A DNA stretch of 64,000 nt from Mycolicibacterium mucogenicum DSM 44124 (GTDB lineage: Bacteria > Actinomycetota > Actinomycetes > Mycobacteriales > Mycobacteriaceae): contig NZ_CP062008.1 in NCBI RefSeq assembly GCF_005670685.2, forward strand, positions 496,001 through 560,000, in the 5' to 3' direction. The position numbers were made by a program, and so were the translations under genes. Positions 1 through 7,208 of the stretch are shown one piece after another. The first letter of the stretch is position 1, and the number at the start of each line of letters is the position of its first letter. The notes under the pieces are model-generated. The model was not told where the DNA came from. It was given only the letters and a program-made list of their open reading frames with translations, and made no database searches.

Positions 1-684
1 CGCCAGTGTGGGCTGGGCCGGGCTGCCCAACGGGTTGAACGCCCAATTCAGCGCGCCCGAAACGGCTTTCATCACTGCGGCCACCGGGTTGGTCGGCTTG
101 ACCGTGGGCGCGGTGACGTTGGGCGTGAGGAGGTTCGTCGTCGCCGAGACGGGGCTCGGGGCCGCCGTGACCGCGCTGGCGGTGACCTTCATGACCGTCG
201 GTGCGACGGCCGCCACGCCGGCCGGCTTGGGTGCCGCGGCCTGCGGGCCGGCCGGCTTGGTCGGCGTCAGCTGTGGGCGTTTCGGGGTTTTCGGGACCGC
301 GGCGGCCGGTGCCGCGTCGTTGACGTTGTCGTTCTTCGGTTTGTTCTTGCGATCACGGCCCTTGGCCGGCTTGTCGGCCTTGGGGTCGGGCATGGTCTCG
401 GTCTTGGGATTGGACGAGCTGTCGCCGGTGGTGCCCGCCGCCGGTGTCTCGGTCTTGTCGTCACCCTTCTTGGGCTTGGGCTTGTCTCGGCGCGGCTTCG
501 TGGGGCTGCCCGAAGTGCCGGGCGCCCCGGCGGTTTCGCCTGTCGCGGAGGCTGCCGCGCCGGCGGGCGCTCCTGTTTCAGTCTGGTCGGCCCATGCGAC
601 GGCCTGGCCGGATGCGATCGCGGTTCCGATGCCGAGTGCGACGGCGAGCCTTCCGACTCGGCCGACGTAGCGTGCGGCGCTCAT
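1..684 (-). CDS. Secreted Pro/Thr/Lys-rich protein, N-terminal part
   Basis: The reading frame is open from an ATG at 684 down to base 1 (228 codons), so the C-terminal part lies outside the window. The N-terminus is a clear Sec signal peptide: basic start (SAARYVGRVGR), a hydrophobic core, and an A-W-A/D-Q cleavage site near residue 33. A long low-complexity linker follows, with Thr/Glu/Gly stretches, then Lys-Pro and Asp-Lys-rich runs (KPRRDKPKPKK), then Ala/Pro/Thr-rich sequence ending in a SGALNWAFNPLGSPAQPT motif. Large exported mycobacterial proteins with a C-terminal domain behind such a linker look like this. The function depends on the missing domain. Purine-rich sequence just upstream of the ATG (ggaacagcagggagac) can act as ribosome binding site. 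Confidence 0.7.
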   Translation of the reverse strand, partial: MSAARYVGRVGRLAVALGIGTAIASGQAVAWADQTETGAPAGAAASATGETAGAPGTSGSPTKPRRDKPKPKKGDDKTETPAAGTTGDSSSNPKTETMPDPKADKPAKGRDRKNKPKNDNVNDAAPAAAVPKTPKRPQLTPTKPAGPQAAAPKPAGVAAVAPTVMKVTASAVTAAPSPVSATTNLLTPNVTAPTVKPTNPVAAVMKAVSGALNWAFNPLGSPAQPTLA

Positions 685-779
685 CGTGTCTCCCTGCTGT
701 TCCAGCTAATTAACTAATGGAACAACATCGGCTCGAGCCGCGGGAGATTTTCGACGGGGTTGTTTCCGTCTCGATACCG

Positions 780-1145
780 TCAGCGGAGCAGGCCGGCCTC
801 GCGGAGCGCATCCTCGTACAACTCGATGGCGTGGTCGATGCCGCGATCGACCCAGCTGTCGACGAAGGCCACCCTGTCGGCGATGAGCTGGATCCCGGTG
901 GCCCAGCGCTCGAAATCCCCAGTGCGGCGCAGGATGTCGATCTGCACGCGGGTGCCCTTGATGTGGATGAACCCGCCCAGCTCCGTCGTCTGGGGACGTA
1001 GCACCGTGACGTCGAAACCTTCGATCCGACCGTCGTCGACGAGGGCCTGCAGGTAGCCACGGGCATCGCGCAGCGCCGCGAGGGCCTGGAGTTCCCGTCC
1101 CTGGGTGGGCAGTCCCCAGGCAATCCAGATTCCGGTTTCGGACAT
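780..1145 (-). CDS. Conserved hypothetical protein (121 aa)
   Basis: This small soluble acidic protein has no signal peptide or membrane segment. It opens with SETGIWIAWGLPTQGRE and contains HIKGTRVQIDILRRTGDFERW followed by a mostly helical C-terminus (DRGIDHAIELYEDALREAG). I do not recognise the family or any catalytic motif. It starts six bases after the ThrE-type gene stops, on the same strand, so the two are probably co-transcribed. The codon pattern and tight spacing support a real gene. Confidence 0.6.
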   Translation of the reverse strand: MSETGIWIAWGLPTQGRELQALAALRDARGYLQALVDDGRIEGFDVTVLRPQTTELGGFIHIKGTRVQIDILRRTGDFERWATGIQLIADRVAFVDSWVDRGIDHAIELYEDALREAGLLR

Positions 1146-1151
1146 GACGCC

Positions 1152-2549
1152 CTACGCTACGCGCGAGCCCAGCAGCAGGCGGGGAAGGCGCGGGCGTCGC
1201 ATGGTGCGCGCCGTCCATTCGCCGAGGGTCACGCCGGCGGCCAGCGTGCAGCCGACCATGACGGCGGTGAAGAGATTGGAGATGGCGGCCAGCGTCTGGC
1301 CCGCCATGATCTCGGACAGCCCGCGGTAGACCGCGAGACCGGGCACCAGCGGAGTGATGCCGGCGACGGCGACGATGATCGGCGGGACGACGGCGCGCCG
1401 CGCCAGCAAGCCACCAGCTAGACCGACGACCGTGGCGGCGACCGCGGACGCGACGATCGGTCCCAGCCCGGCGTTCAGGGTCGACCCGACCAGTCCGGCG
1501 CCGACGGCACCCGATGCGAACGAGGTGGTGAGCGCCTTCAGTGACGCGTAACTGGCGAGCGCGAAGGCCGCTGACGCCAAGCCGCCGGTGAGCACCATGA
1601 TCGGCAGCGGCGCGTAGGGCAGTACCTCCTGTTGCATGGGCGGCAGGCTGGCGCCGAGGGCGGAGGTGAGGCGCAGCGCGATGCCGACGCCGCCGACCAG
1701 GCCCGCGGTGTAGACCATCACCTCGATGAACCGGCCGGCCGCCGTGACCGGCGCACCCGTGATGGCGTCCTGCACCGAACCGACGAGCGACAGCCCGGCC
1801 ATGAGCACGATGATGCCGGACACGATGATGCGGTACGGCGCCACGACGGCGCTGTGCTCGAGGGCGAGTTTGTAGATGAACGCGGCCGGCACCGTCGCGA
1901 TGAAACCGCCCATGACCTGCTGGAAGAAGTACGGCAGGCCGAACTTGGCGAGCGAGACATTGATTCCGTAGATCGCGGCGGTGGTGATGAACGAGACGAC
2001 GGCGAGTGTCGGGCTGCCGCCGAGCATGAGCGTCACCGCGGCCGCCATCAGCGCCCAACCGGACAGCGCGACCTTGCGTGAATACGGATGGTCGGCGGCG
2101 ACGATGTGGTCGAGCGCCGCGCGGGCGGGCTTGAGGCCGAGGTGTCCGCGGCCGATCTGCCGCAGCAGCGTGTCCAGCTGTTCGAGCCGCGTGTAGTCCA
2201 GCGAGCGGTACTTCACCGTGCGCATGTAGCTGGTGGGCGGCAGGCCCGGACCGCGGCGGGCCGAGACGTGGATGGCGTTGTAGGTGACGTCGACGGCGCA
2301 GTCCGGCAGGCCGTAGGTCGCGGCGACGAACGCGATCTGCTTACTGGTGTCGATGGCACCGGTGCCGGAGTCCAGCAGCACCTCGCCGACGTTCATCGCC
2401 AGCTCGACGACCTCGGTGACGGCGCGCTCGTCGCTCAGGTCGACGGGCTGTGCCGGCGCGATGACGGGCAGGCCCGCGGTGTCGGCGGTCGACGGCCGGT
2501 CACCGAGAATTCGCCGCCGCGCGGAGGCGACGCGATCACGCAGTGTCAC
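1152..2549 (-). CDS. Threonine/serine exporter family (ThrE-type) membrane protein
   Basis: The 465-aa protein has a soluble N-terminal domain of about 150 residues followed by roughly ten hydrophobic segments, the layout of ThrE/YjjP-YjjB fused exporters (DUF1212 plus ThrE_2 domains). The N-terminal half holds the family-like stretch MNVGEVLLDSGTGAIDT and the second half has glycine-rich membrane helices such as VVPPIIVAVAGITPLVPG. ThrE of Corynebacterium glutamicum exports threonine and serine. By family this protein sits in the inner membrane and probably exports small amino acids or related compounds, but the substrate cannot be read from sequence. It lies 18 bp downstream of the HNH gene and 6 bp upstream of the hypothetical gene, all on the minus strand. 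Confidence 0.8.
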   Translation of the reverse strand: MTLRDRVASARRRILGDRPSTADTAGLPVIAPAQPVDLSDERAVTEVVELAMNVGEVLLDSGTGAIDTSKQIAFVAATYGLPDCAVDVTYNAIHVSARRGPGLPPTSYMRTVKYRSLDYTRLEQLDTLLRQIGRGHLGLKPARAALDHIVAADHPYSRKVALSGWALMAAAVTLMLGGSPTLAVVSFITTAAIYGINVSLAKFGLPYFFQQVMGGFIATVPAAFIYKLALEHSAVVAPYRIIVSGIIVLMAGLSLVGSVQDAITGAPVTAAGRFIEVMVYTAGLVGGVGIALRLTSALGASLPPMQQEVLPYAPLPIMVLTGGLASAAFALASYASLKALTTSFASGAVGAGLVGSTLNAGLGPIVASAVAATVVGLAGGLLARRAVVPPIIVAVAGITPLVPGLAVYRGLSEIMAGQTLAAISNLFTAVMVGCTLAAGVTLGEWTARTMRRPRLPRLLLGSRVA

Positions 2550-2567
2550 ACCAGAATCGTAGGTGCC

Positions 2568-2972
2568 CTAGTACGACTGCCCATTGGCATATCGCGCGCG
2601 TCGGAAGTGGCGGCCGTTGCCGCGGTTGCGGCTCTTGTACGTCGGCAACTGTGAGTCACAGTTCGGGCAGATCAGCCGCAGGTTCTCCCGCCGGTTGTTC
2701 GTCGGGTCGCCGTCGATGTGGTCCAGTACGAGCGCCGGCGGCAGGTCTTGCCAGGTCGCGTTACCGCCGCAGATCGCGCAGCAGCCGGACTGGGCGTCGG
2801 CGAGGTATCGGCGGATGTAGTGATCGTGATAGGTGGCGACATACGCCTCGCCGGTCTCGAGCCAACGTTTCGTTCGGGCGTCGCTGCGGGCCGATGCCTG
2901 ACACGCGTTACTGCAGTAGACCCTCTGGCTGCGCTTCACGAGCGGACTGCCACAACCCTGGCATGACCTCAT
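2568..2972 (-). CDS. HNH endonuclease with N-terminal zinc ribbon
   Basis: The 134-aa protein has two cysteine modules. At the N-terminus CQGCGSPL...YCSNACQ looks like a treble-clef zinc ribbon. In the middle, CAICGG followed by LVLDHIDGDPTNNRRENLRLICPNC is a textbook HNH core (His-Asp-His...Asn...Cys-x2-Cys), which binds a metal and cuts nucleic acid. A basic tail follows (YKSRNRGNGRHFRRAR). Small HNH proteins of this kind are common in actinobacterial chromosomes and phages. It lies between tRNA-Thr and the ThrE-type gene with no phage genes nearby. Whether it is a domesticated nuclease or a mobile-element remnant is unclear. Confidence 0.8.
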   Translation of the reverse strand: MRSCQGCGSPLVKRSQRVYCSNACQASARSDARTKRWLETGEAYVATYHDHYIRRYLADAQSGCCAICGGNATWQDLPPALVLDHIDGDPTNNRRENLRLICPNCDSQLPTYKSRNRGNGRHFRRARYANGQSY

Positions 2973-3015
2973 GCACGGACGCTACGACGAGCCACCGACA
3001 AGCCGCGGCTGCTAA

Positions 3016-3090
3016 TGGAGCCCCCGGTCAGGATTGAACTGACGGCCTTCCGCTTACAAGGCGGGTGCTCTACCACTGAGCTACGGAGGC
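3016..3090 (-). tRNA. tRNA-Thr (anticodon TGT)
   Basis: Read on the minus strand, the 75-nt sequence folds as a complete tRNA. The acceptor stem is GCCTCCG paired with CGGGGGC (one G-U), then a D arm GCTC...GAGC, an anticodon loop CTTGTAA giving anticodon TGT (threonine ACA codons), and a T arm GTCAG-TTCAATC-CTGAC. The 3' end is TCCA with the CCA encoded. The anticodon stem has one C-A mismatch at its outer pair. Confidence 0.95.
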
Positions 3091-3132
3091 ATGCGGTTCG
3101 ACGGAACCGCCCTGAATCCTAACCCGTTGGGG

Positions 3133-4437
3133 TCAGTGACCGGATCCCGGCTGGCCCTGGCCATTCTCGTCAACGGCTTGCCGCGCGGCCGCGGCCTTGG
3201 CGGCGCGCTTGCCGCGTTGGCGGCTCAGCGGGATACGTCCGGCGATGTTGCTCAGCGGATTCACCGCGTCGTTGAGGACCAGCACCGCGTCGTACAGCTT
3301 GTCGACGGTCGGGGCGAGCCCGGCGAGCACGGGTGCCAGCTGGTTGAGGTTGTCGACGACGTCGTTCAACTTCATCAGGGCACCGTCGGGTGCGGTGAGG
3401 ACGTCGATCGCACCGCCCTCGTCGAGCAGTCGTTCGGCGATACCGCCCTCGCTGAGCAGTCGGTCCACGAGGCCGCCGTCGGCGAGCATCTTGTCGACGG
3501 GCCCGCCGTCGCCGAGCAGACGGTCGGCGATGCCGTCCGCTCGCAGCACCCGATCCACGACCCCGTCGTCGGCGAGCAGGCGGTCGGCGATACCGCCCTG
3601 GCCGACCAACCGATCGGCGATGCCTTCAGGTCGCAGGACGCGATCGACGATGCCGCCGTCGGCGAGCATCTGATCCACGACACCGCCTTCGGCGAGACCG
3701 CGGTCGGCCACCCCACCGGGGGCGAGCACCCGGTCGAGGATGCCGTCGGCCGACAGCACGCGGTCAACGACGCCGCCGTCGGCGAGGACGCGGTCGGCCG
3801 GCCCGCCCGGTTCGAGCAGCCGGTCGAGGATGCCGTCCGCGCTCAGCAGCCGGTCCACCACGCCGCCGTCGGCGAGGACGCGGTCGGCCGGTCCGTCCTT
3901 GGCGATCAGGCGGGCCGCGATGCCGTCCTCGCTGAGTACCCGGTCCACGACACCGTCGGTGGCCAGCACCTGCTCGGCGAAGCCGCCCGGGGCGAGCACT
4001 CGAGACAACGCGCCTTCGTCGGATGTCAGTTGATCCAGCAAGCCGCCGTCGAGGGTCAGTTGGTCGATGATCCCGCCGGGTGCCAGCGCCCGCGTCACGG
4101 CACCACCCTCGGCGGTGAGACGGTCGAGGAGGCCGCCGTCCTGGCTGATCTGATCGACCAAACCACCCGGGCGAAGCAACCGATCGAGCACGCCGCCCGG
4201 TGCCAGCGCCCGGCCCAGTGGAGCGTCGTCGTCGATCAGTCGGGTGAGGCGGCCGGCCCGGCTCAGGGCGTCGTCGAAGCCGAAGATGCGGCTCATCGAC
4301 GGGGCCACGATGGCCGGCCCGCTGCCGTTGAGGCCGCGCTGTACGGCGGTGACGGTGTCGCCGGCGATCTCGAGGCCGACGCTGGCGATCTTGAACGGCG
4401 TCGCGGCCAGGTCTGACAGGGCTTTACCCAAATCCAT
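3133..4437 (-). CDS. Decapeptide-repeat protein (434 aa)
   Basis: The protein has three parts. Residues 1-69 form an amphipathic N-terminal region (MDLGKALSDLAATPFKIASVGLEIAGD). Residues about 70-359 are some 29 consecutive ten-residue repeats with consensus x-[DE]-G-G-[IV]-x-D-R-[LV]-L. The last 75 residues are a non-repeat tail with LNDVVDNLNQLAPVLAGLAP followed by a basic, Ala-rich end. The repeat unit keeps a Gly-Gly turn and Asp-Arg pair with aliphatic positions, consistent with a regular solenoid or stacked helical fold (inference). No signal peptide or transmembrane helix is evident. It is divergent from phoP, in the position of the unknown gene Rv0756c in M. tuberculosis. The function is unknown and I do not recognise a named repeat family. 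Confidence 0.75.
   Translation of the reverse strand: MDLGKALSDLAATPFKIASVGLEIAGDTVTAVQRGLNGSGPAIVAPSMSRIFGFDDALSRAGRLTRLIDDDAPLGRALAPGGVLDRLLRPGGLVDQISQDGGLLDRLTAEGGAVTRALAPGGIIDQLTLDGGLLDQLTSDEGALSRVLAPGGFAEQVLATDGVVDRVLSEDGIAARLIAKDGPADRVLADGGVVDRLLSADGILDRLLEPGGPADRVLADGGVVDRVLSADGILDRVLAPGGVADRGLAEGGVVDQMLADGGIVDRVLRPEGIADRLVGQGGIADRLLADDGVVDRVLRADGIADRLLGDGGPVDKMLADGGLVDRLLSEGGIAERLLDEGGAIDVLTAPDGALMKLNDVVDNLNQLAPVLAGLAPTVDKLYDAVLVLNDAVNPLSNIAGRIPLSRQRGKRAAKAAAARQAVDENGQGQPGSGH
3361..4230 (-). repeat. Array of about 29 coding 30-bp repeats
   Basis: In-frame 30-bp units encode the ten-residue repeats of the surrounding gene. Typical adjacent units read PGGPADRVLA, DGGVVDRVLS, ADGILDRVLA. 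Some neighbouring units are nearly identical at DNA level (around 3740-3900), which suggests recent duplication, while units at both ends are more diverged. Length variation between strains would be expected in multiples of 30 bp. Confidence 0.85.
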
Positions 4438-4508
4438 CGGCCAAGTGTATGGCGCCGGTCACATCTGATGTGCCGAGGTGCTGGAGGTCTGGCAAATGAC
4501 CGCGCGAC

Positions 4509-4526
4509 TCACAGTATCTTCACAGC
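4509..4526 (+). promoter_or_regulatory. PhoP box (direct repeat) upstream of phoP
   Basis: TCACAGT-ATCT-TCACAGC consists of two 7-bp direct repeats separated by 4 bp. It matches the established mycobacterial PhoP box TCACAGC-N4-TCACAGC at 13 of 14 repeat positions. It lies 43 bp upstream of the phoP start, between phoP and the divergent decapeptide-repeat gene. Autoregulation of phoP is the natural inference, and the divergent gene might also respond. Confidence 0.75.
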
Positions 4527-4569
4527 CACCAGGCAGGGAGGATTTAAGGCCTGCGAGGACCATGGCTGC

Positions 4570-5289
4570 ATGGCCATGGCTGCAGTTCCTGAGGCGACCC
4601 CCGAAGCGCGGATCCTGGTAGTCGACGACGAGACGAACATCGTCGAGCTGCTGTCGGTCAGCCTGAAGTTTCAGGGCTTCGAGGTGCACTCCGCCTCCAA
4701 CGGCCCCGCCGCGCTCGACAAGGCCCGCGAGGTCAAGCCCGACGCGGTGATCCTCGACGTGATGATGCCCGGCATGGACGGGTTCGGCGTGCTGCGCCGG
4801 ATGCGCGCTGACGGTATCGATGCGCCCGCGCTGTTCCTCACCGCCCGCGACAGCCTGCAGGACAAGGTGGCCGGCCTGACGCTCGGCGGGGACGACTACG
4901 TCACCAAGCCGTTCAGCCTGGAAGAGGTCGTGGCCCGGCTGCGGGTCATCCTGCGCCGCACCGGCCGTGGTGTCGAAGAGCCGCGCAGTGCCCGGCTGAC
5001 GTTCGCCGACATCGAGCTCGACGAGGACACCCACGAGGTGTGGAAGGCCGGCGAACCGGTTTCGCTGTCGCCCACCGAGTTCACGCTGCTGCGTTACTTC
5101 ATCATCAACGCGGGCACTGTCCTGTCGAAGCCGAAGATCCTCGACCACGTGTGGCGCTACGACTTCGGCGGTGACGTCAACGTCGTCGAGTCGTATGTGT
5201 CGTACCTGCGCCGCAAGATCGACACCGGCGAGAAGCGCCTGCTGCACACGTTGCGGGGTGTCGGCTACGTCCTGCGCGAGCCGCGCTGA
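4570..5289 (+). CDS. phoP: Response regulator PhoP
   Basis: This is an OmpR/PhoB-family response regulator controlling virulence- and lipid-related genes in mycobacteria. The receiver domain (residues about 13-128) shows the acidic pair VVDDE, the phospho-acceptor Asp63 in ILDVMMPGMDG, the LTARD switch Thr and the KPF lysine. The winged-helix DNA-binding domain follows, with LSPTEFTLLRYF and VWRYDFGGDVNVVESYVSYLRRKID, ending in GVGYVLREPR. The sequence is almost identical to M. tuberculosis PhoP outside the N-terminus. I chose ATG 4570 (MAMAAVPEATPEARILVV, 239 aa) because GAGGA lies about 11 bp upstream; ATG 4576 is possible. The frame stays open upstream to 4468, but that extension does not resemble PhoP. 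phoR follows after 44 bp. Confidence 0.95.
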   Translation: MAMAAVPEATPEARILVVDDETNIVELLSVSLKFQGFEVHSASNGPAALDKAREVKPDAVILDVMMPGMDGFGVLRRMRADGIDAPALFLTARDSLQDKVAGLTLGGDDYVTKPFSLEEVVARLRVILRRTGRGVEEPRSARLTFADIELDEDTHEVWKAGEPVSLSPTEFTLLRYFIINAGTVLSKPKILDHVWRYDFGGDVNVVESYVSYLRRKIDTGEKRLLHTLRGVGYVLREPR

Positions 5290-5333
5290 GTACATTCCGC
5301 GATTCCTGGGCGGGCATCGCCAACAATGGAGTG

Positions 5334-6848
5334 ATGAGACGTCGACTGGGCGAGCGCAGCGACGGGAAGTGGCGCGGTACCCGCGGCATTCCGCTGCGGG
5401 TGGGTCTGGTCGCCGCGATGGTGCTGCTGGCGGCCTGCGGTCTGCTGGCCTCCGGCGTCGCCGTCACCTCGATCATGCAGCACAGCCTGATCAACCGCGT
5501 CGACGAGACGTTGCTGGATGCCTCGCGCAGCTGGGCTCAGGAACCGCGGCGTATCCCGGCCACGCCGATCGAGGGCCCGAACCCGGCGCGGCCGCCGTCG
5601 AACTTCTACGTCCGCGGCATCGATCCTGACGGGCGGGTGTGGATCGCCGTCAACGACAACGACGCGCAGCCGGCGCTGCCGGACAGCAATGACGTCGGCC
5701 CGGTGCCGACGACGGTGGGCTCGATCCACCACTCCGACGTGAAATGGCGCGCCATGACGGTGCGCGGTCCGGCCGGGGAGTTGACGACGGTCGCTATCGA
5801 CCTCTCCGACGTCGCGTCGACGGTGCGGGCGCTGGCGTGGTCGCAGGTCGGCATCGGCGCCGCGGTGCTGCTGATCCTGGGCATTGCCGGGTACGTCGCG
5901 GTGCACCGCAGCCTGCGGCCCCTCGTAGAAGTGGAGCGGACGGCTGCCGACATCGCGGCGGGACAGCTCGACCGTCGTGTTCCCGAGCGGGACTCACGTA
6001 CCGAGGTCGGCCGATTGTCGTTGGCGCTCAACGGAATGCTCGCGCAGATCCAGAACGCGGTGGCCTCGTCGGAGCAATCAGCGGAGACGGCGCGCACGTC
6101 CGAGGAGCGGATGCGGCGCTTCATCACCGACGCCAGCCACGAGCTGCGGACGCCGCTGACCACCATTCGCGGATTCGCCGAGCTGTACCGGCAGGGTGCC
6201 GCCAGCGACGTCGAGATGCTGATGAGCCGCATCGAGAGCGAGGCCCGGCGCATGGGTCTGCTGGTCGAGGATCTGCTGCTGCTCGCACGGCTGGACCAGC
6301 AGCGACCGCTGGAGCAGCGGCCCGTCGACCTGCTGATCCTGGCGACCGATGCGGTGCACGACGCGCGGTCCATCGCGCCGAGGCGGACGGTGTCGCTGGA
6401 GTTGTTGGACGGCCCCGGGACTCCGGAAGTCCTGGGCGACGAGGCGCGGCTGCGCCAGGTGCTGGGCAACCTGGTCATGAACGCCGTGCAGCACACGCCG
6501 GAGACCGGTGGCATCACGGTGCGCGTCGGCACCGTCGGCACCGATGCCGTGCTCGAGGTCTGCGATCAGGGCCCGGGCCTGTCGGCCGAGGACGCCCACC
6601 GCATCTTCGAGCGCTTCTACCGCACCGACTCGTCACGTACCCGGACCAGCGGCGGCACGGGCCTCGGACTGTCGATCGTCGACTCACTCGTGCGGGCGCA
6701 CGGCGGCGTCGTCACGGTGACGACCGCGCCGGGGCAGGGCTGCCGCTTCACGGTCCGGCTGCCGCGGGTCGGCGGCGCCGCCGACCCTGCCGAATCAGCC
6801 GACGGTACCGAGGGCAGCGATGATCTTGGCCTGAGCTTCGTCGAGTGA
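5334..6848 (+). CDS. phoR: Sensor histidine kinase PhoR
   Basis: This is the membrane histidine kinase partner of PhoP. It has TM helix 1 (about residues 22-45), an extracytoplasmic sensor region to about 165, TM helix 2 (about 168-190), a HAMP segment ([23 protein letters not shown]), an H-box [12 protein letters not shown] with phospho-acceptor His269, an N-box ([12 protein letters not shown]), a G1 box (DQGPGLS), an F-box (RIFERFYR) and a G2 box ([10 protein letters not shown]). The start is ATG 5334; GTG 5331 is directly adjacent. The first residues ([14 protein letters not shown]) include a copy of the dispersed 20-bp repeat, so the N-terminus differs from other PhoR proteins. The last 54 bp overlap the convergent HIT gene, giving an unusual C-terminal tail ([21 protein letters not shown]). 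Confidence 0.93.
   Translation: MRRRLGERSDGKWRGTRGIPLRVGLVAAMVLLAACGLLASGVAVTSIMQHSLINRVDETLLDASRSWAQEPRRIPATPIEGPNPARPPSNFYVRGIDPDGRVWIAVNDNDAQPALPDSNDVGPVPTTVGSIHHSDVKWRAMTVRGPAGELTTVAIDLSDVASTVRALAWSQVGIGAAVLLILGIAGYVAVHRSLRPLVEVERTAADIAAGQLDRRVPERDSRTEVGRLSLALNGMLAQIQNAVASSEQSAETARTSEERMRRFITDASHELRTPLTTIRGFAELYRQGAASDVEMLMSRIESEARRMGLLVEDLLLLARLDQQRPLEQRPVDLLILATDAVHDARSIAPRRTVSLELLDGPGTPEVLGDEARLRQVLGNLVMNAVQHTPETGGITVRVGTVGTDAVLEVCDQGPGLSAEDAHRIFERFYRTDSSRTRTSGGTGLGLSIVDSLVRAHGGVVTVTTAPGQGCRFTVRLPRVGGAADPAESADGTEGSDDLGLSFVE
5348..5368 (+). repeat. Dispersed 20-bp repeat, copy 1 (in phoR start)
   Basis: GGCGAGCGCAGCGACGGGAA with a preceding G (21 nt) lies in codons 5-12 of phoR, encoding LGERSDGK. 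The same 21 nt occur at 48948-48968 in purQ, and variants with a changed central base occur at 22824-22844 and, inverted, at 48643-48662. Confidence 0.75.
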
Positions 6849-7199
6849 TTCCGGCGACGGGTTGCGGTCCACATTGGCGAACCCGAAGTCGGACAGGTTG
6901 CGGGCCGGGAACACGTGCACGTGCAGGTGCGGCACCTCGAGTCCGGCGATGATGACGCCGGCCCGCTCGGTGTCGAAGGCCGAGCACACCGCGCGGCCGA
7001 TCTTCTGCGACACCGCCATCACCTTGTTGAACAGCTCGGGGTCGAGGTCCTGCCAGTTGTCCACCTCGGCCCGGGGCACGACCAGGGTGTGACCCTGCGT
7101 CATGGGCTCGATGGTCAGGAAGGCGACGACGTCGTCGTCCTCGTAGACGAATCGGCCCGGCAGGTCGCGGTTGATGATCATGGTGAAGACGGACGGCAT
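6795..7199 (-). CDS. HIT family hydrolase (Rv0759c-like)
   Basis: This 134-aa histidine-triad protein carries the defining motif HLHVHVFP (His-phi-His-phi-His) near residue 91. Upstream are the Hint-like elements [17 protein letters not shown] and [18 protein letters not shown] enzymes hydrolyse nucleoside phosphoramidates and similar nucleotide conjugates, with the second triad histidine as nucleophile. It is the last gene of the left-arm operon (thioesterase, SDR, P450, enoyl-CoA hydratase, HIT), starting 9 bp after the previous stop. Its 3' end overlaps the end of phoR by 54 bp on the opposite strand. Confidence 0.9.
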   Translation of the reverse strand: MPSVFTMIINRDLPGRFVYEDDDVVAFLTIEPMTQGHTLVVPRAEVDNWQDLDPELFNKVMAVSQKIGRAVCSAFDTERAGVIIAGLEVPHLHVHVFPARNLSDFGFANVDRNPSPESLDEAQAKIIAALGTVG

Positions 7200-7208
7200 G
7201 GGTCCAGC

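Noticed and set aside
8..670. A 220-codon plus-strand open frame at the window start
   Set aside because: It is Gly/Val/Leu-rich shadow sequence; the minus strand gives a proper signal peptide and linker.
3361..4230. Regular 30-bp repeats that resemble a CRISPR array
   Set aside because: The repeats are in frame, have no spacers and encode a continuous ten-residue pattern; no cas genes are present.
3091..4416. A 441-codon plus-strand open frame opposite the decapeptide-repeat gene
   Set aside because: It also looks repetitive, but the minus-strand frame has the clean ten-residue consensus and a coherent N- and C-terminus.
2568..4437. Prophage or integrative element at tRNA-Thr
   Set aside because: No integrase, phage structural gene or duplicated tRNA end is visible; only the HNH gene would support it.
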